From the NCBI RefSeq assembly GCF_004795915.1, contig NZ_CP039253.1:2790001-2854000 (forward strand): a stretch of DNA of 64,000 bases, written 5' to 3'. The translations under genes and the position numbers were made by a program. The DNA comes from Rhodococcus sp. PAMC28707 (GTDB lineage: Bacteria > Actinomycetota > Actinomycetes > Mycobacteriales > Mycobacteriaceae). Shown in pieces: positions 38,016-46,741 of this stretch; position 1 is the first letter of the stretch; each line of letters begins with the position of its first letter. The notes below the pieces were generated by a model. The model saw nothing but the letters and a program-made list of their open reading frames with translations. It made no database searches and was not told the origin of the DNA.

Positions 38016-38984
38016 TCAGAGGTGGTGCTTGTAGGTGTCGTACTCGGCGTCGGGTTCACCCGTCGGCCGGAAGTACTCGATGTTCTCGAGCGTGTAACCC
38101 CATTCCTCGCGCGGCTTCCACTTGGCCTCGACCCGCATTCCCATCCGAACTTCCGCTGGATCGCATTCGAGAATCAAATGCTGAAACGGAATGTCGGCGC
38201 CGTCGAGAAGTACATATGCCGCAATGTACGGGGGCTTGATCTTCTGGCCCTTGAACGGCACATTGACGATGCAGTAGGTCGTCATGATGCCGTGATCGGG
38301 TAGTTCGACCTTCTCCGTCGTCGGCCGACCGTCCGTCGGGCTCGCGCCACGCGGCGGGACGTAGACCTTGCCGGCGGAATCTGTCCGACCCCCGATGAAG
38401 CGCCCTTCGGCGAGACCACGGAGGTAGTAGCTTTCCTCGGCCGAGGCAGTGTGGGTGTACTCGAGGCGGACGGGGGTGGTGATCATCTCGACGGGTTCCC
38501 CGGACGCATTTTCGGGTTCCGGTCCGGACTCTTCCGCTCGCTCGGCAGGTTCGAAGCACACGACATCGTGAATGTCGCCGGTGCGGTCCTGCGCCCATCG
38601 GGCGCGGACGCGCATTCCGGTGGACATCCGATCCGAGGACTCTGCGTCGACGGCATGAAGGAGTGAGGTATCGGCGCCGTCGAGCTGGATCAGCGCAAAG
38701 GCGAAAGGTCGATCGAGAGGGTGGTCGTCGTAGGGAGTCTCTACCCAGGACCAAGAAGTTACGGTGCCTGTGGAACCGACGTCGACGAAGTCGGTGACGG
38801 GTTCTTTTGTGACGGAGTCGTATTCGGGTGGGGGTACGTACACCCGCCCGTCGCTTCCTCGTCCGCCGATTATTTGCTTGCGGCGCAGGCCCGTCAAAAA
38901 TGCCCCGATGGTAGGCCCGACAGAGCGGGTGTAGTCGAAGGCGTTGTTCAAGGGCGCGCTGAGTGGTGTACTCACCATAGTCAC
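38016..38984 (-). CDS. Duplicated DUF35 OB-fold acyl-CoA-associated protein (Rv3521-like)
   Basis: Protein of 322 residues made of two DUF35-like repeats, roughly 30-140 and 190-300. Each contains RxIGGRxSxGxVYVPP (residues near 36-52 and 195-212) followed by an OB-fold strand pattern. The usual zinc cysteines of DUF35 are missing. Such proteins bind SCP-x thiolase-like partners and guide CoA substrates; it heads the ltp4-ltp3 operon. Start GTG 38984 or ATG 38978; both lie directly after the KstR box, and no Shine-Dalgarno is evident. Confidence 0.8.
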   Translation of the reverse strand: MTMVSTPLSAPLNNAFDYTRSVGPTIGAFLTGLRRKQIIGGRGSDGRVYVPPPEYDSVTKEPVTDFVDVGSTGTVTSWSWVETPYDDHPLDRPFAFALIQLDGADTSLLHAVDAESSDRMSTGMRVRARWAQDRTGDIHDVVCFEPAERAEESGPEPENASGEPVEMITTPVRLEYTHTASAEESYYLRGLAEGRFIGGRTDSAGKVYVPPRGASPTDGRPTTEKVELPDHGIMTTYCIVNVPFKGQKIKPPYIAAYVLLDGADIPFQHLILECDPAEVRMGMRVEAKWKPREEWGYTLENIEYFRPTGEPDAEYDTYKHHL

Positions 38985-38993
38985 ATTTTTCAG

Positions 38994-39007
38994 TAGAACA
39001 GGTTCTC
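38994..39007. promoter_or_regulatory. KstR operator between DUF35 and LLM genes
   Basis: TAGAACAGGTTCTC matches the KstR consensus except for the last base. It sits in the 61-base divergent gap and may repress both sides; CATTAT at 39007-39012 is a possible -10 box for the plus-strand gene. Confidence 0.77.
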
Positions 39008-39045
39008 ATTATGGTGGCAAGGCCGCGCTACGGGAAGGCTCGCGA

Positions 39046-40074
39046 ATGAAGCTCGGATTGCAGCTCGGATACTGGGGTGCACAGCCTCCTTCCGGTGCCG
39101 GAGAACTGGTCGACGCGGCCGAGGCCGCCGGCTTCGACGCCATCTTCGCCGCCGAATCCTGGGGTTCGGACGCGTTCACTCCGTTGGCGTGGTGGGGTGC
39201 GCGGACGAAATCGGTGCAGCTCGGAACTTCGGTTGCGCAGTTGTCTGCTCGTACACCGACGAATTGCGCCATGCACGCCTTGACGCTGGACCACCTGAGT
39301 GGAGGGCGGGCGATCCTGGGTCTGGGCGTCTCGGGTCCCCAGGTTGTCGAGGGGTGGTACGGGCAACCGTTCGCCAAACCCCTGGCTCGTACTCGGGAAT
39401 ACGTCGACATCGTGCGGCAGGTTCTCACCCGCGAAGCGCCGGTGACCAGTGCTGGCCCGCATTATCCGCTGCCTCTAGACGGAACGGGAATGGGCAAGCC
39501 GCTCAAGCCGATCACGCATCCGCTGCGCGCGGATCTGCCGATCTGGCTGGGTGCAGAAGGCCCCAAGAACATTGCCCTCGCCGCGGAGATCGCCGACGGT
39601 TGGCTGGCAATCTACTATTCGCCGCGGCTTGCATCGATGTACAACGGGTGGCTCGACGAGGGGTTCGCACGCCCGGGTGCGCGACGCAGCCGGGCCGATT
39701 TCGAGGTTGCTGCCACCTGCCAGGTAGTGCTCACCGACGATCGAGTTGCCACCATCGCACGGCTCAAGCCGACCATCGCGCTGTATGTGGGAGGCATGGG
39801 CGCGCCGGAATTGAACTTTCACGCCCAGGTGTACAACCGAATGGGTTACGACAACGAAGTCGGCGAAATCGGCAAGCTCTATCAGTCCGGGCGTAAGGAC
39901 GAGGCCGCAGCGATGGTGCCCGACGAGATGGTTGCCGAAACTATGATCATCGGAAATGCCGATTACGTCCGCGAAGAGGTGAAGCGGTGGGAGGATGCGG
40001 GCGTCACGATGCTTCTGGTGACGGCAGATACTGCAGATCGAGTACATGAACTCGGGTCCTTGCTCAAGGGGTAG
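39046..40074 (+). CDS. LLM-class F420-dependent oxidoreductase (Rv3520c-like)
   Basis: Luciferase-like oxidoreductase of 342 residues starting MKLGLQLGYWGAQPPSGAGE. It has LGLGVSGPQVVEGWYG and PIWLGAEGPKNIALAAEIAD, typical of F420-dependent LLM enzymes, and is close in length to the Mtb neighbour of ltp3/ltp4 (Rv3520c). ATG 39046 follows GGGAAGG; the longer upstream frame crosses the operator. Its TAG stop lies inside the KstR site of the next gene. Substrate unknown, likely a side-chain intermediate. Confidence 0.82.
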   Translation: MKLGLQLGYWGAQPPSGAGELVDAAEAAGFDAIFAAESWGSDAFTPLAWWGARTKSVQLGTSVAQLSARTPTNCAMHALTLDHLSGGRAILGLGVSGPQVVEGWYGQPFAKPLARTREYVDIVRQVLTREAPVTSAGPHYPLPLDGTGMGKPLKPITHPLRADLPIWLGAEGPKNIALAAEIADGWLAIYYSPRLASMYNGWLDEGFARPGARRSRADFEVAATCQVVLTDDRVATIARLKPTIALYVGGMGAPELNFHAQVYNRMGYDNEVGEIGKLYQSGRKDEAAAMVPDEMVAETMIIGNADYVREEVKRWEDAGVTMLLVTADTADRVHELGSLLKG

Positions 40075-40089
40075 AACGCGTTCTAGATT
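40072..40089 (+). promoter_or_regulatory. KstR operator and leaderless promoter of the acyl-CoA synthetase gene
   Basis: TAGAACGCGTTCTA (40072-40085) is a perfect palindrome and full KstR match. It begins with the stop codon of the previous gene. TAGATT (40084-40089) overlaps its right end and lies seven bases before ATG 40097, as expected for a leaderless transcript. Confidence 0.85.
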
Positions 40090-40096
40090 GGGAGCT

Positions 40097-41656
40097 ATGA
40101 CCGTCGACACCAATACGCAGACTCGAGGCGGTGGATTGTGGAACATCGCCGCCGAGGAACCGGATCGAATCGCCCTGGTGGATCCGATCGGCGGCGAACA
40201 TAGTTTCGGCGAGTTGGCCTCCACAGCAAACAAATACGGACGCGGCCTCCACGATATTGGTCTCCGGCCCGGTGACAGCGTCGTGATGATGTTGCACAAC
40301 AGTGCCGACCTCGTCGCGTTCTATTTCGCGGCCTTGCAGACCGGGTTGTACATCGTCGCCGTCAATTGGCACCTCACCGGACCCGAGGTTGCGTACATAT
40401 TGAAGGACAGTGAGGCGAAAGCCTTTGTTGCATCGGATCGTTTCGCGGAAGCAGCGACTTTCGCCGCCGAGGAATCCGGGGTCGAAGGCCGGTTTTCCGT
40501 TGGCGCCATCGACGGTTTCACCCCCCTGCAGGATCTCGGCGAGTCCGAGGAACGGCCGGAGATCCGCACCCTGGGTGGGCCGATGCTCTACACCTCGGGA
40601 ACGACAGGAAAGCCGAAAGGTGTCAGGCGCCCGCTCACCGGCGCCGACCCCGACCAGGTGCCACTCGCATCGAGTGGCTTCTTCGGAATCTTCGGGATCA
40701 AGCCCTTCGACGATCACGTGCATATCTGCGGGTCGCCGTTGTATCACACGGCTGTTCTCAACTTCGTAGTTATTTCGATTCAATTGGGGCAGAAAGTAAT
40801 CCTGATGGATCGGTGGGATCCGGAAGAGATGCTCGCCTTGATCGACCGCCACCGCGTCACGCACAGCCATATGGTCCCGACACAGTTCCACCGCTTACTG
40901 GCGTTACCGGAAGCCACGCGAGCGCAGTACGACGTGTCCTCGCTCCGCTTCATGATCCACGGTGCTGCGCCGTGCCCGCTCGAGGTCAAGCGACGCATGC
41001 TCGAGTGGTGGGGGCCTGTGGTGACCGAGTACTACGCAGCAACGGAGGGCGGTGGGACCGTCATCTCGGGCGAAGCATGGTTGCGCAAACCTGGATCGGT
41101 GGGCACTGCATGGCCCAACTCCGTGGTCAAGGTGCTCGGCGACGACGGAAGCGAACTTTCGGTGGGTGAGCCGGGGCAGATCTACATGCGGATGGGTGGC
41201 TCCAGTTTCGAATATCACCACGACGAGAAGAAGACCGCGGAAGCGCGAGTGGGTGACCTTTTCACGCTCGGCGACATCGGCTACGTCGACGAGGACGGGT
41301 ATCTCTTCCTGTGTGATCGTAAGTCCGACATGATCATCTCCGGGGGAGTCAACATCTACCCCGCAGAGATCGAGGGTGAGATGATCAACCACCCCAAGAT
41401 CGCCGATATCGCGGTATTCGGTGTACCCCATGTGGATTGGGGTGAGGAGATCAAAGCCGTCGTACAGCCGGAGTCGGGTGTCGAGCCCAGTGACGAACTC
41501 ACCGAGGAGATCATGGCATTCGCGGGTGAGCGTTTGGCCAAGTTCAAGCTGCCGAAGTCCGTGGACTACGCAGCCCAGCTGCCCAGAGATCCGAACGGAA
41601 AGTTGTACAAGCGCACACTGCGGGATCCGTACTGGCAGGGGCGCAGCAACATCTAG
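40097..41656 (+). CDS. Acyl-CoA synthetase (FadD family), KstR-controlled
   Basis: AMP-forming acid:CoA ligase of 519 residues. The P-loop LYTSGTTGKPKGV, the adenylate motif YYAATEGGGTV, and GDIGYVDEDGYLFLCDRKSD followed by GGVNIYPAEIE are present; the C-terminal catalytic lysine is in RDPNGKLYKRTL. It does not resemble FadD19 or FadD3 as I recall them, so it is probably a different steroid or side-chain ligase. ATG 40097 lies seven bases behind a -10 box that overlaps the KstR operator. Its stop interlocks with the stop of the convergent flavohemoglobin gene. Confidence 0.88.
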   Translation: MTVDTNTQTRGGGLWNIAAEEPDRIALVDPIGGEHSFGELASTANKYGRGLHDIGLRPGDSVVMMLHNSADLVAFYFAALQTGLYIVAVNWHLTGPEVAYILKDSEAKAFVASDRFAEAATFAAEESGVEGRFSVGAIDGFTPLQDLGESEERPEIRTLGGPMLYTSGTTGKPKGVRRPLTGADPDQVPLASSGFFGIFGIKPFDDHVHICGSPLYHTAVLNFVVISIQLGQKVILMDRWDPEEMLALIDRHRVTHSHMVPTQFHRLLALPEATRAQYDVSSLRFMIHGAAPCPLEVKRRMLEWWGPVVTEYYAATEGGGTVISGEAWLRKPGSVGTAWPNSVVKVLGDDGSELSVGEPGQIYMRMGGSSFEYHHDEKKTAEARVGDLFTLGDIGYVDEDGYLFLCDRKSDMIISGGVNIYPAEIEGEMINHPKIADIAVFGVPHVDWGEEIKAVVQPESGVEPSDELTEEIMAFAGERLAKFKLPKSVDYAAQLPRDPNGKLYKRTLRDPYWQGRSNI

Positions 41657-42816
41657 AGCGGATCGTGCTGCACGTGCTCCATCGGCGTACCGTTTCTGCG
41701 CAGTGCGTACATGGTCGTACGCACCATCGAGGGAGACCCGGATATCTGAATCTGTCGATCTGCCCATGATCCGAATTGCGTTACTACAGTGCTGATCTGA
41801 CCGTAGAGTTGACGGTGCATTCCCCACGGCAGTTCACGCGTCGGACCGGAGTGCCACCATGGGTCTTCGTAATCCTCGGTTACCGGAATCACCGTCAGCC
41901 ATGGATTCGACAGCGAAATCTGCCACAGCGTTTCGATGTCGTACAGATCGCATGGGTACACGCCGCTGACGAACAGATGAACGCGTGGGTTGGTGCTGCG
42001 CAATGCCATGTCCATGATCTGCGCTCGTAGCGGCGCGATACCGGTTCCGCCGGCAATCATCAGCACGTCCTCGGGGCTGTTTCGATCGATCGACATGCCG
42101 CCGAGCGGAGGGCTTATCGCCCATCTGTCGCCGACCGACACCTCGGAGACCATGGCCGGACTGACCCATCCTCCCGAGACGCGACGAACGTGAAATTCTA
42201 TCTCCCCCTGCGGATTACTCGGTATCGCCGGTGAAAGGTATCGCCACAGATTGGGGCGCTGTGGAATCCGAACGCTGACGTACTGGCCCGGGTAGTAGGG
42301 AATCGGCTCGTCGACCTTCAGTCGAATGATCGCCAGATCGTCGAGTATTCGGTGGTGCTCGACGACGGTTGCACCCCAGTACGGAGGCAATTCGTCGTTG
42401 TCCGCTGCTACCGCCATGCTGCGGCTCACTGCATCGAGCGTGTCGGTCCAGGCCGCTTCGACTTCCTCGGTCCACACCTCGTTACCTACGAAACCACGGA
42501 AGGCTGCAATGAGCGCGGACTGCCCTGCACGAAAGTGCGAGCCGGTGATTGCATGCTTTCGGTGATCGCGTCCGAGCTGCTCCAGAAACGGTTCGACCCG
42601 GTCCGTCTTGTCGAGGTTGTCGAATATGTAGCCCAGCGCAAGAACGAAATGGCGACGAAGTTGATCCATCGAGACCGGAAAGAGCGTCCGGAAGTCCGGA
42701 TTCTGTGCGAACAGGTGCGCAAAAAAGGAGCGAGCCAACCGATCCGGACCATCCTCGGCGGACTGCACCGATTTGAAACCGGCCCGGATCAGGGCAGTAG
42801 TTCGCTCGTCCTGCAT
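41653..42816 (-). CDS. Flavohemoglobin-type globin/reductase (Rv0385-like)
   Basis: Fusion of an N-terminal globin (about 1-130) and a C-terminal FAD/NAD(P) oxidoreductase, 387 residues. A probable proximal heme His85 lies in GRDHRKHAIT. The reductase has PYYPGQYVSVRIP and RYLSPAIPSN for FAD, and IAGGTGIAPLRAQI for NAD(P). It looks like the divergent type II group rather than classical NO dioxygenase, so the substrate is uncertain. ATG 42816 follows GGAGG by seven bases. Its TAG shares two bases with the TAG of fadD on the other strand. Confidence 0.85.
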   Translation of the reverse strand: MQDERTTALIRAGFKSVQSAEDGPDRLARSFFAHLFAQNPDFRTLFPVSMDQLRRHFVLALGYIFDNLDKTDRVEPFLEQLGRDHRKHAITGSHFRAGQSALIAAFRGFVGNEVWTEEVEAAWTDTLDAVSRSMAVAADNDELPPYWGATVVEHHRILDDLAIIRLKVDEPIPYYPGQYVSVRIPQRPNLWRYLSPAIPSNPQGEIEFHVRRVSGGWVSPAMVSEVSVGDRWAISPPLGGMSIDRNSPEDVLMIAGGTGIAPLRAQIMDMALRSTNPRVHLFVSGVYPCDLYDIETLWQISLSNPWLTVIPVTEDYEDPWWHSGPTRELPWGMHRQLYGQISTVVTQFGSWADRQIQISGSPSMVRTTMYALRRNGTPMEHVQHDPL

Positions 42817-42889
42817 GAACCAACCTCCGTCCCAGTAGCCGCCTACCAAAATAGACGAACGGAGGTGACGATAGTCGACCTCTCCTCGA

Positions 42890-43576
42890 TCAGGCGCCGC
42901 TCTTCACCGAGGTCCGCAGAACTCCGTCGATGATTTCGACGACATTGTCCATGGCGGATAGATGAGAGTGGTCGTGTGTGACGACCACTGTAGCGGTCGC
43001 GTTTCGGTGCGTCAGGGTGGTGATGAGGTCCAAGATTGCCGCACCGCGTTCTCGGTCCAGCGCGCTGGTGGGCTCGTCGACGAGCAACACCGCGGGGTCG
43101 TTCATCATGGCTCTGACGATGTTGACCCGCTGACGTTGACCACCGGAAAGTTGGTTCGGTCGCTTGTCGGCTTCCTTGCTCAGCCCGACGGAGTCGAGCA
43201 ACGCCAACGCTTTTTCTTTCGCAGCCCGCGGAGAGTCACCGTTGATGTGTGCGATGACCTGTAGCTGCTCGGCTGCGGTCAGCGAGGCAAGCAGGTTCGG
43301 TTGTTGGAAAACCATGCCGACCTTGTTGCGGCGCAGAGTGGTCAAGTCGCCGCGGGAAAGCGACTTCGTCGATACTCCATCGATGACAACCTGACCATGA
43401 TCTGGCGTGATCAAGGTTGCGGCGACGGCGAGCAGACTGGACTTCCCGGAGCCGGACGGTCCGATAATCGCTGTCATCGTGCCCTTTTCGACGGTCAAGT
43501 CGACGCTGTCCAAGGCGGTCAGGCGTCCGGCGCCGTCAGGGTAGGTCAGAGTGATGTCGGTCAGGTTCAAGCTCAT
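42890..43576 (-). CDS. ABC transporter ATP-binding protein (MacB/LolD type)
   Basis: ATPase of 228 residues with Walker A GPSGSGKSS (39-47), Q-loop FQQPNLL, signature LSGGQ (143-147) and Walker B LLVDEPTSALD. This family energises FtsX-like permeases for export of lipids, peptides or antibiotics. It overlaps the permease stop by four bases and forms a two-gene operon, divergent from a two-component system. Cargo is unknown. Confidence 0.9.
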   Translation of the reverse strand: MSLNLTDITLTYPDGAGRLTALDSVDLTVEKGTMTAIIGPSGSGKSSLLAVAATLITPDHGQVVIDGVSTKSLSRGDLTTLRRNKVGMVFQQPNLLASLTAAEQLQVIAHINGDSPRAAKEKALALLDSVGLSKEADKRPNQLSGGQRQRVNIVRAMMNDPAVLLVDEPTSALDRERGAAILDLITTLTHRNATATVVVTHDHSHLSAMDNVVEIIDGVLRTSVKSGA

Positions 43577-44658
43577 CGTGCGCTCCCGAGTGCAGTAAGT
43601 GGGTCAACCGAGGTGATGCGGTTGATGGACAACCCGGCGCCCATCGCGCCGAGGATGATGATGACCAGTGCGGGCAGTGCCACCGTGCCGATATCGAGTA
43701 CGAACGGGACTGTCCCGCCGACCAGCGCTCCGACGCCGGCGGCCAGTGCGGTTCCGATTGCAGTGCCTGCGACCAGAAGTACGACTGCTTGGCCGAGCGC
43801 ATCTCGCAACAGGTAGCCGGTGGACGCGCCGAGGGCTTTGAGTACGGCGACGTCACCGGTGCGTTGGATGGTCCACACGGTGAAGAATGCACCGATGACC
43901 AGGGCTGATATTGCGAACATGAAAGCGCGCATCAGCTGCAGCGAACCATTTTCCGAGGTGTAGGAACCGATTGCAGATTTGGCATCGGACGTGGTCACGG
44001 TGTCGGTGCCGATCTGAGTGTCGGCTGCGGCCAGGTCTGCAGTGTCGCCGCTGGTGGTCAAGCCGATCACGGTGGCCGACAGAGGGCCGGTGGACGAGCC
44101 GCCGGTCAGAGTCTGCCAAGCTGCCAGGTCCATGAAAATCACCGGGGTGTGGCTGTAGGACGCGTCGCCATCGATCGCTGCGACGGTCAGACGCTGCCCA
44201 CCGAGGCTGAAGTCGTCGCCGGTGCTCACGTCGAGCTCGTCGGCTGCGGAAGTCGACAGCACGGCAGTTCCGGGAACTATGCGGTCCGATTCCGGTGCCA
44301 GGGCCGAGCCTTGCTGTACGCCGAACGCAGAGATTGCAGCGCTGTGCTCACCGGCCTCGGCCTTGGTGGTGGTGATGCCGAGTGGATCGGCTCGGTCGAC
44401 CCCATCGACGCTCGACCATTGTTGCCACATGGATTCTGTGACTTTGGAGTCGGTGAACGACACCGACTTACCCTCGGCAGGTTGGGAAAATGCCAGACGG
44501 TCCGCGGACAAGCCGGTAATGGCCGACGTGCTTTCCTTACCGAGCCCTGCAGTGAGCCCGGACAACAGGCCGACCAACATGGTGATCAGGATGATGACGG
44601 TACCCATCAGGGCGAACCGCCCCTTGGCGAACAGTAGATCTCTCCAGGCGACGAACAC
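43573..44658 (-). CDS. ABC transporter permease (FtsX/MacB-like)
   Basis: Permease of 361 residues. A membrane helix lies at about 17-38 (GTVIILITMLVGLLSGLTAG), followed by a large extracytoplasmic domain of about 200 residues, then three C-terminal helices, the FtsX arrangement. GTG 44658, giving an N-terminus like VFVAWRDLLFAKGRFALMG, is preferred because AAGGAGAGG lies before it; GTG 44685 gives nine extra residues and no ribosome site. Coupled to the ATPase gene downstream. Confidence 0.87.
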   Translation of the reverse strand: MFVAWRDLLFAKGRFALMGTVIILITMLVGLLSGLTAGLGKESTSAITGLSADRLAFSQPAEGKSVSFTDSKVTESMWQQWSSVDGVDRADPLGITTTKAEAGEHSAAISAFGVQQGSALAPESDRIVPGTAVLSTSAADELDVSTGDDFSLGGQRLTVAAIDGDASYSHTPVIFMDLAAWQTLTGGSSTGPLSATVIGLTTSGDTADLAAADTQIGTDTVTTSDAKSAIGSYTSENGSLQLMRAFMFAISALVIGAFFTVWTIQRTGDVAVLKALGASTGYLLRDALGQAVVLLVAGTAIGTALAAGVGALVGGTVPFVLDIGTVALPALVIIILGAMGAGLSINRITSVDPLTALGSAR

Positions 44659-44840
44659 GACTTTTTGCCTCTCCTTGCGTGCCACCGAATCGGGTCCCGG
44701 TGACTGAGATCAACTCTGGTCGGAATCGGTGTGGACGGCATCGACCGGCAGACTGCATAGGTGAAGCCGTTAGGGGGAGGGCCCGCTACACCTTTCGGAC
44801 GATGCAGTTTCGGGGTCGAACTCGATAAGCTGGGGTATCT

Positions 44841-46025
44841 ATGGATCCGTCGTCGCTCACCCCACTCGGTCGCGTACTACGCGGCTGCCTCCATCTGATG
44901 TTCGTCGCATTGGTTGCGCTTTCGATCGTGCGAGCGGTTCTGGACGATGCGCCGCACGTGGTCGCGATTGTCGTCATCGCGGTGCTTCTCGGCGCGGTGT
45001 ACACGGCAGGTGCGTTGTGGCCGAGGGCACGGACCTCTCGATCGGCGGCCGCGCAGTGGTTGGTAGCGGTAGGTGTCCTGTGGATCGCGTTGCTCGTGTT
45101 GAGTCCGGAGGCCGTCTACGTCGCGTTTCCGCTCTACTTTCTGCAATTACACCTGCTGTCCCCCAAATGGGGGCTGACCGCAGTTGTGGCGACGACGATC
45201 GCGGCAATCGGTGGTTTCTCCTGGCATCAAGGTGCACTCACTGTCGGAGTCGTCATCGGACCGGCGCTCGGAGCGACGGTCGCCGTTGCAGTGGTGTTCG
45301 GCTACGACGCTCTTTACCGCGAGAGTGAACAGCGGCGCAGGCTCATCGAGGAGCTCACTGCGACCCGCGGAGAACTGGCAGTGGCCGAGCACTCGGCAGG
45401 GGCCCTCGCAGAGCGCGAGCGTCTCGCCCGCGAAATTCACGACACCTTGGCTCAGGGTCTGTCGAGTATCCAGTTACTGCTGCGTGCGTCGGAACGAATG
45501 CTCCCCGAACGGCCGGACGAAGCGCGAGAACACGTCGTCCATGCACGGGAGACGGCAGTGAGCAATCTGGAGGAAGCGCGGCGTTTCGTTCGAGCCCTGA
45601 CCCCACCCGACCTCGAGAACAGTTCGTTGTCCGCAGCTTTGGAACGCGTGTGCGCCAATGCCTTTCATACAGGTGGACCGGTAGTCGATTGGACGCTGTC
45701 CGGCACACCGGTTCCGCTGCCGATCGCGCACGAGGTCGCATTGCTTCGGATCGCGCAATCTGCCCTCGCCAACGCCGTTCAGCACAGTAATGCCGACCGA
45801 GTGGCGGTGACGCTGAGCTATATGGACACCGAGGTCGCCCTCGATGTCGTCGACGACGGAGTGGGTTTCGATCCCGATGCGCTTCCACCGCGCACAGATC
45901 GAGGATTCGGGCTACCGGGGATGCGCGCGCGAGCCCGCTCGTTGAACGGGACGATGGTGGTGGAGACCGCCCCCGGCGAGGGCACCGCTATCGCCGTCAC
46001 TTTGTCGTTGGAGGTGCGAGCATGA
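44841..46025 (+). CDS. Sensor histidine kinase (NarL-type partner)
   Basis: Membrane sensor of 394 residues. Five or six hydrophobic helices fill about 15-155 with no large external domain, so it probably senses a membrane signal. A dimerisation helix carries His200 in REIHDTLAQGLSSIQ, and a HATPase domain contains SALANAVQHSNA and GVGFDPDALP, ending in GFGLPGMRARA. Start ATG 44841. Overlaps the response regulator by four bases. Divergent from the ABC exporter, which it may control, as in LiaRS/VraSR-like systems. Confidence 0.88.
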   Translation: MDPSSLTPLGRVLRGCLHLMFVALVALSIVRAVLDDAPHVVAIVVIAVLLGAVYTAGALWPRARTSRSAAAQWLVAVGVLWIALLVLSPEAVYVAFPLYFLQLHLLSPKWGLTAVVATTIAAIGGFSWHQGALTVGVVIGPALGATVAVAVVFGYDALYRESEQRRRLIEELTATRGELAVAEHSAGALAERERLAREIHDTLAQGLSSIQLLLRASERMLPERPDEAREHVVHARETAVSNLEEARRFVRALTPPDLENSSLSAALERVCANAFHTGGPVVDWTLSGTPVPLPIAHEVALLRIAQSALANAVQHSNADRVAVTLSYMDTEVALDVVDDGVGFDPDALPPRTDRGFGLPGMRARARSLNGTMVVETAPGEGTAIAVTLSLEVRA

Positions 46026-46645
46026 TTCGCCTTCTGCTGGCAGACGATCACCCGGTTGTGCGCGCCGGGTTGCGGGCCGTATTGGAGACCGAACCCGACT
46101 TTCAGGTGATCGCCGAGGCACGGACCGCCGAGGAAGCGATCGAAGTGTCCGCCGAGCTCGATGTGGACGTGGTGCTGATGGACCTGCAGTTCGGACCCGG
46201 AATGCACGGTGCCGAAGCTATCGCGGTGATCAGTGCTCGCCCGAACGGGCCGCATGTGTTGGTGCTGACGACCTATGACACCGACGCGGACATCCTTGCC
46301 GCGATCGAGGCAGGGGCAGCGGGCTATCTGCTGAAGGATGCACCCCCCGAGGAGCTCGCGGCTGCGGTTCGCACCGCGGCATCGGGCAAGTCCGCGCTCG
46401 CACCCTCGATCGCCTCACGACTGATGGACCGGATGAGGACGCCGGACAACGCGCTGACTCTGCGGGAGATCGAGGTACTGGGGTTGGTGGCAGACGGCCT
46501 CTCCAACCTGCAGATCAGTCAGAAATTGTTCTTGAGTCAAGCCACGGTCAAGTCTCACCTCGCGCACATCTACACCAAGTTGGGCGTGGATTCGCGGACC
46601 TCGGCGGTTGCCGCCGCGACTTCTCGCGGGCTGATGCGCCGCTGA
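46022..46645 (+). CDS. Response regulator, NarL/FixJ family
   Basis: Regulator of 207 residues with an N-terminal receiver (phospho-acceptor Asp54 in VLMDLQFG, conserved Thr in VLTTYDTD and Lys in LLKDAPPEEL) and a C-terminal LuxR-type helix-turn-helix (LTLREIEVLGLVADGLSNLQ, then SQATVKSHLAHIYTKLGV). ATG 46022 overlaps the kinase stop. Likely target is the divergent ABC operon; no DNA site is known. Confidence 0.9.
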   Translation: MIRLLLADDHPVVRAGLRAVLETEPDFQVIAEARTAEEAIEVSAELDVDVVLMDLQFGPGMHGAEAIAVISARPNGPHVLVLTTYDTDADILAAIEAGAAGYLLKDAPPEELAAAVRTAASGKSALAPSIASRLMDRMRTPDNALTLREIEVLGLVADGLSNLQISQKLFLSQATVKSHLAHIYTKLGVDSRTSAVAAATSRGLMRR

Positions 46646-46662
46646 AAGAGCGCATCAGCGAA

Positions 46663-46683
46663 CTTGAGCGGAACAGACTCAAC
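46663..46683 (+). promoter_or_regulatory. HAIR-like HspR operator upstream of clpB
   Basis: CTTGAGC-N7-ACTCAAC agrees with the HspR-associated inverted repeat CTTGAGT-N7-ACTCAAG at 12 of 14 positions. A further ACTTGAG follows at 46682-46688 and TAGTGT at 46689-46694 may be a -10 box. Suggests heat-shock repression of clpB by HspR. Confidence 0.75.
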
Positions 46684-46741
46684 TTGAGTAGTGTTACATC
46701 CAGCGACACACGAAACGCTCAGTCGAGAAAGTAGGTGACCA

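Noticed and set aside
40097..41656. Acyl-CoA synthetase considered as FadD19 or FadD3
   Set aside because: N-terminus and ligase motifs differ from what I recall of both, so only the family name is given.
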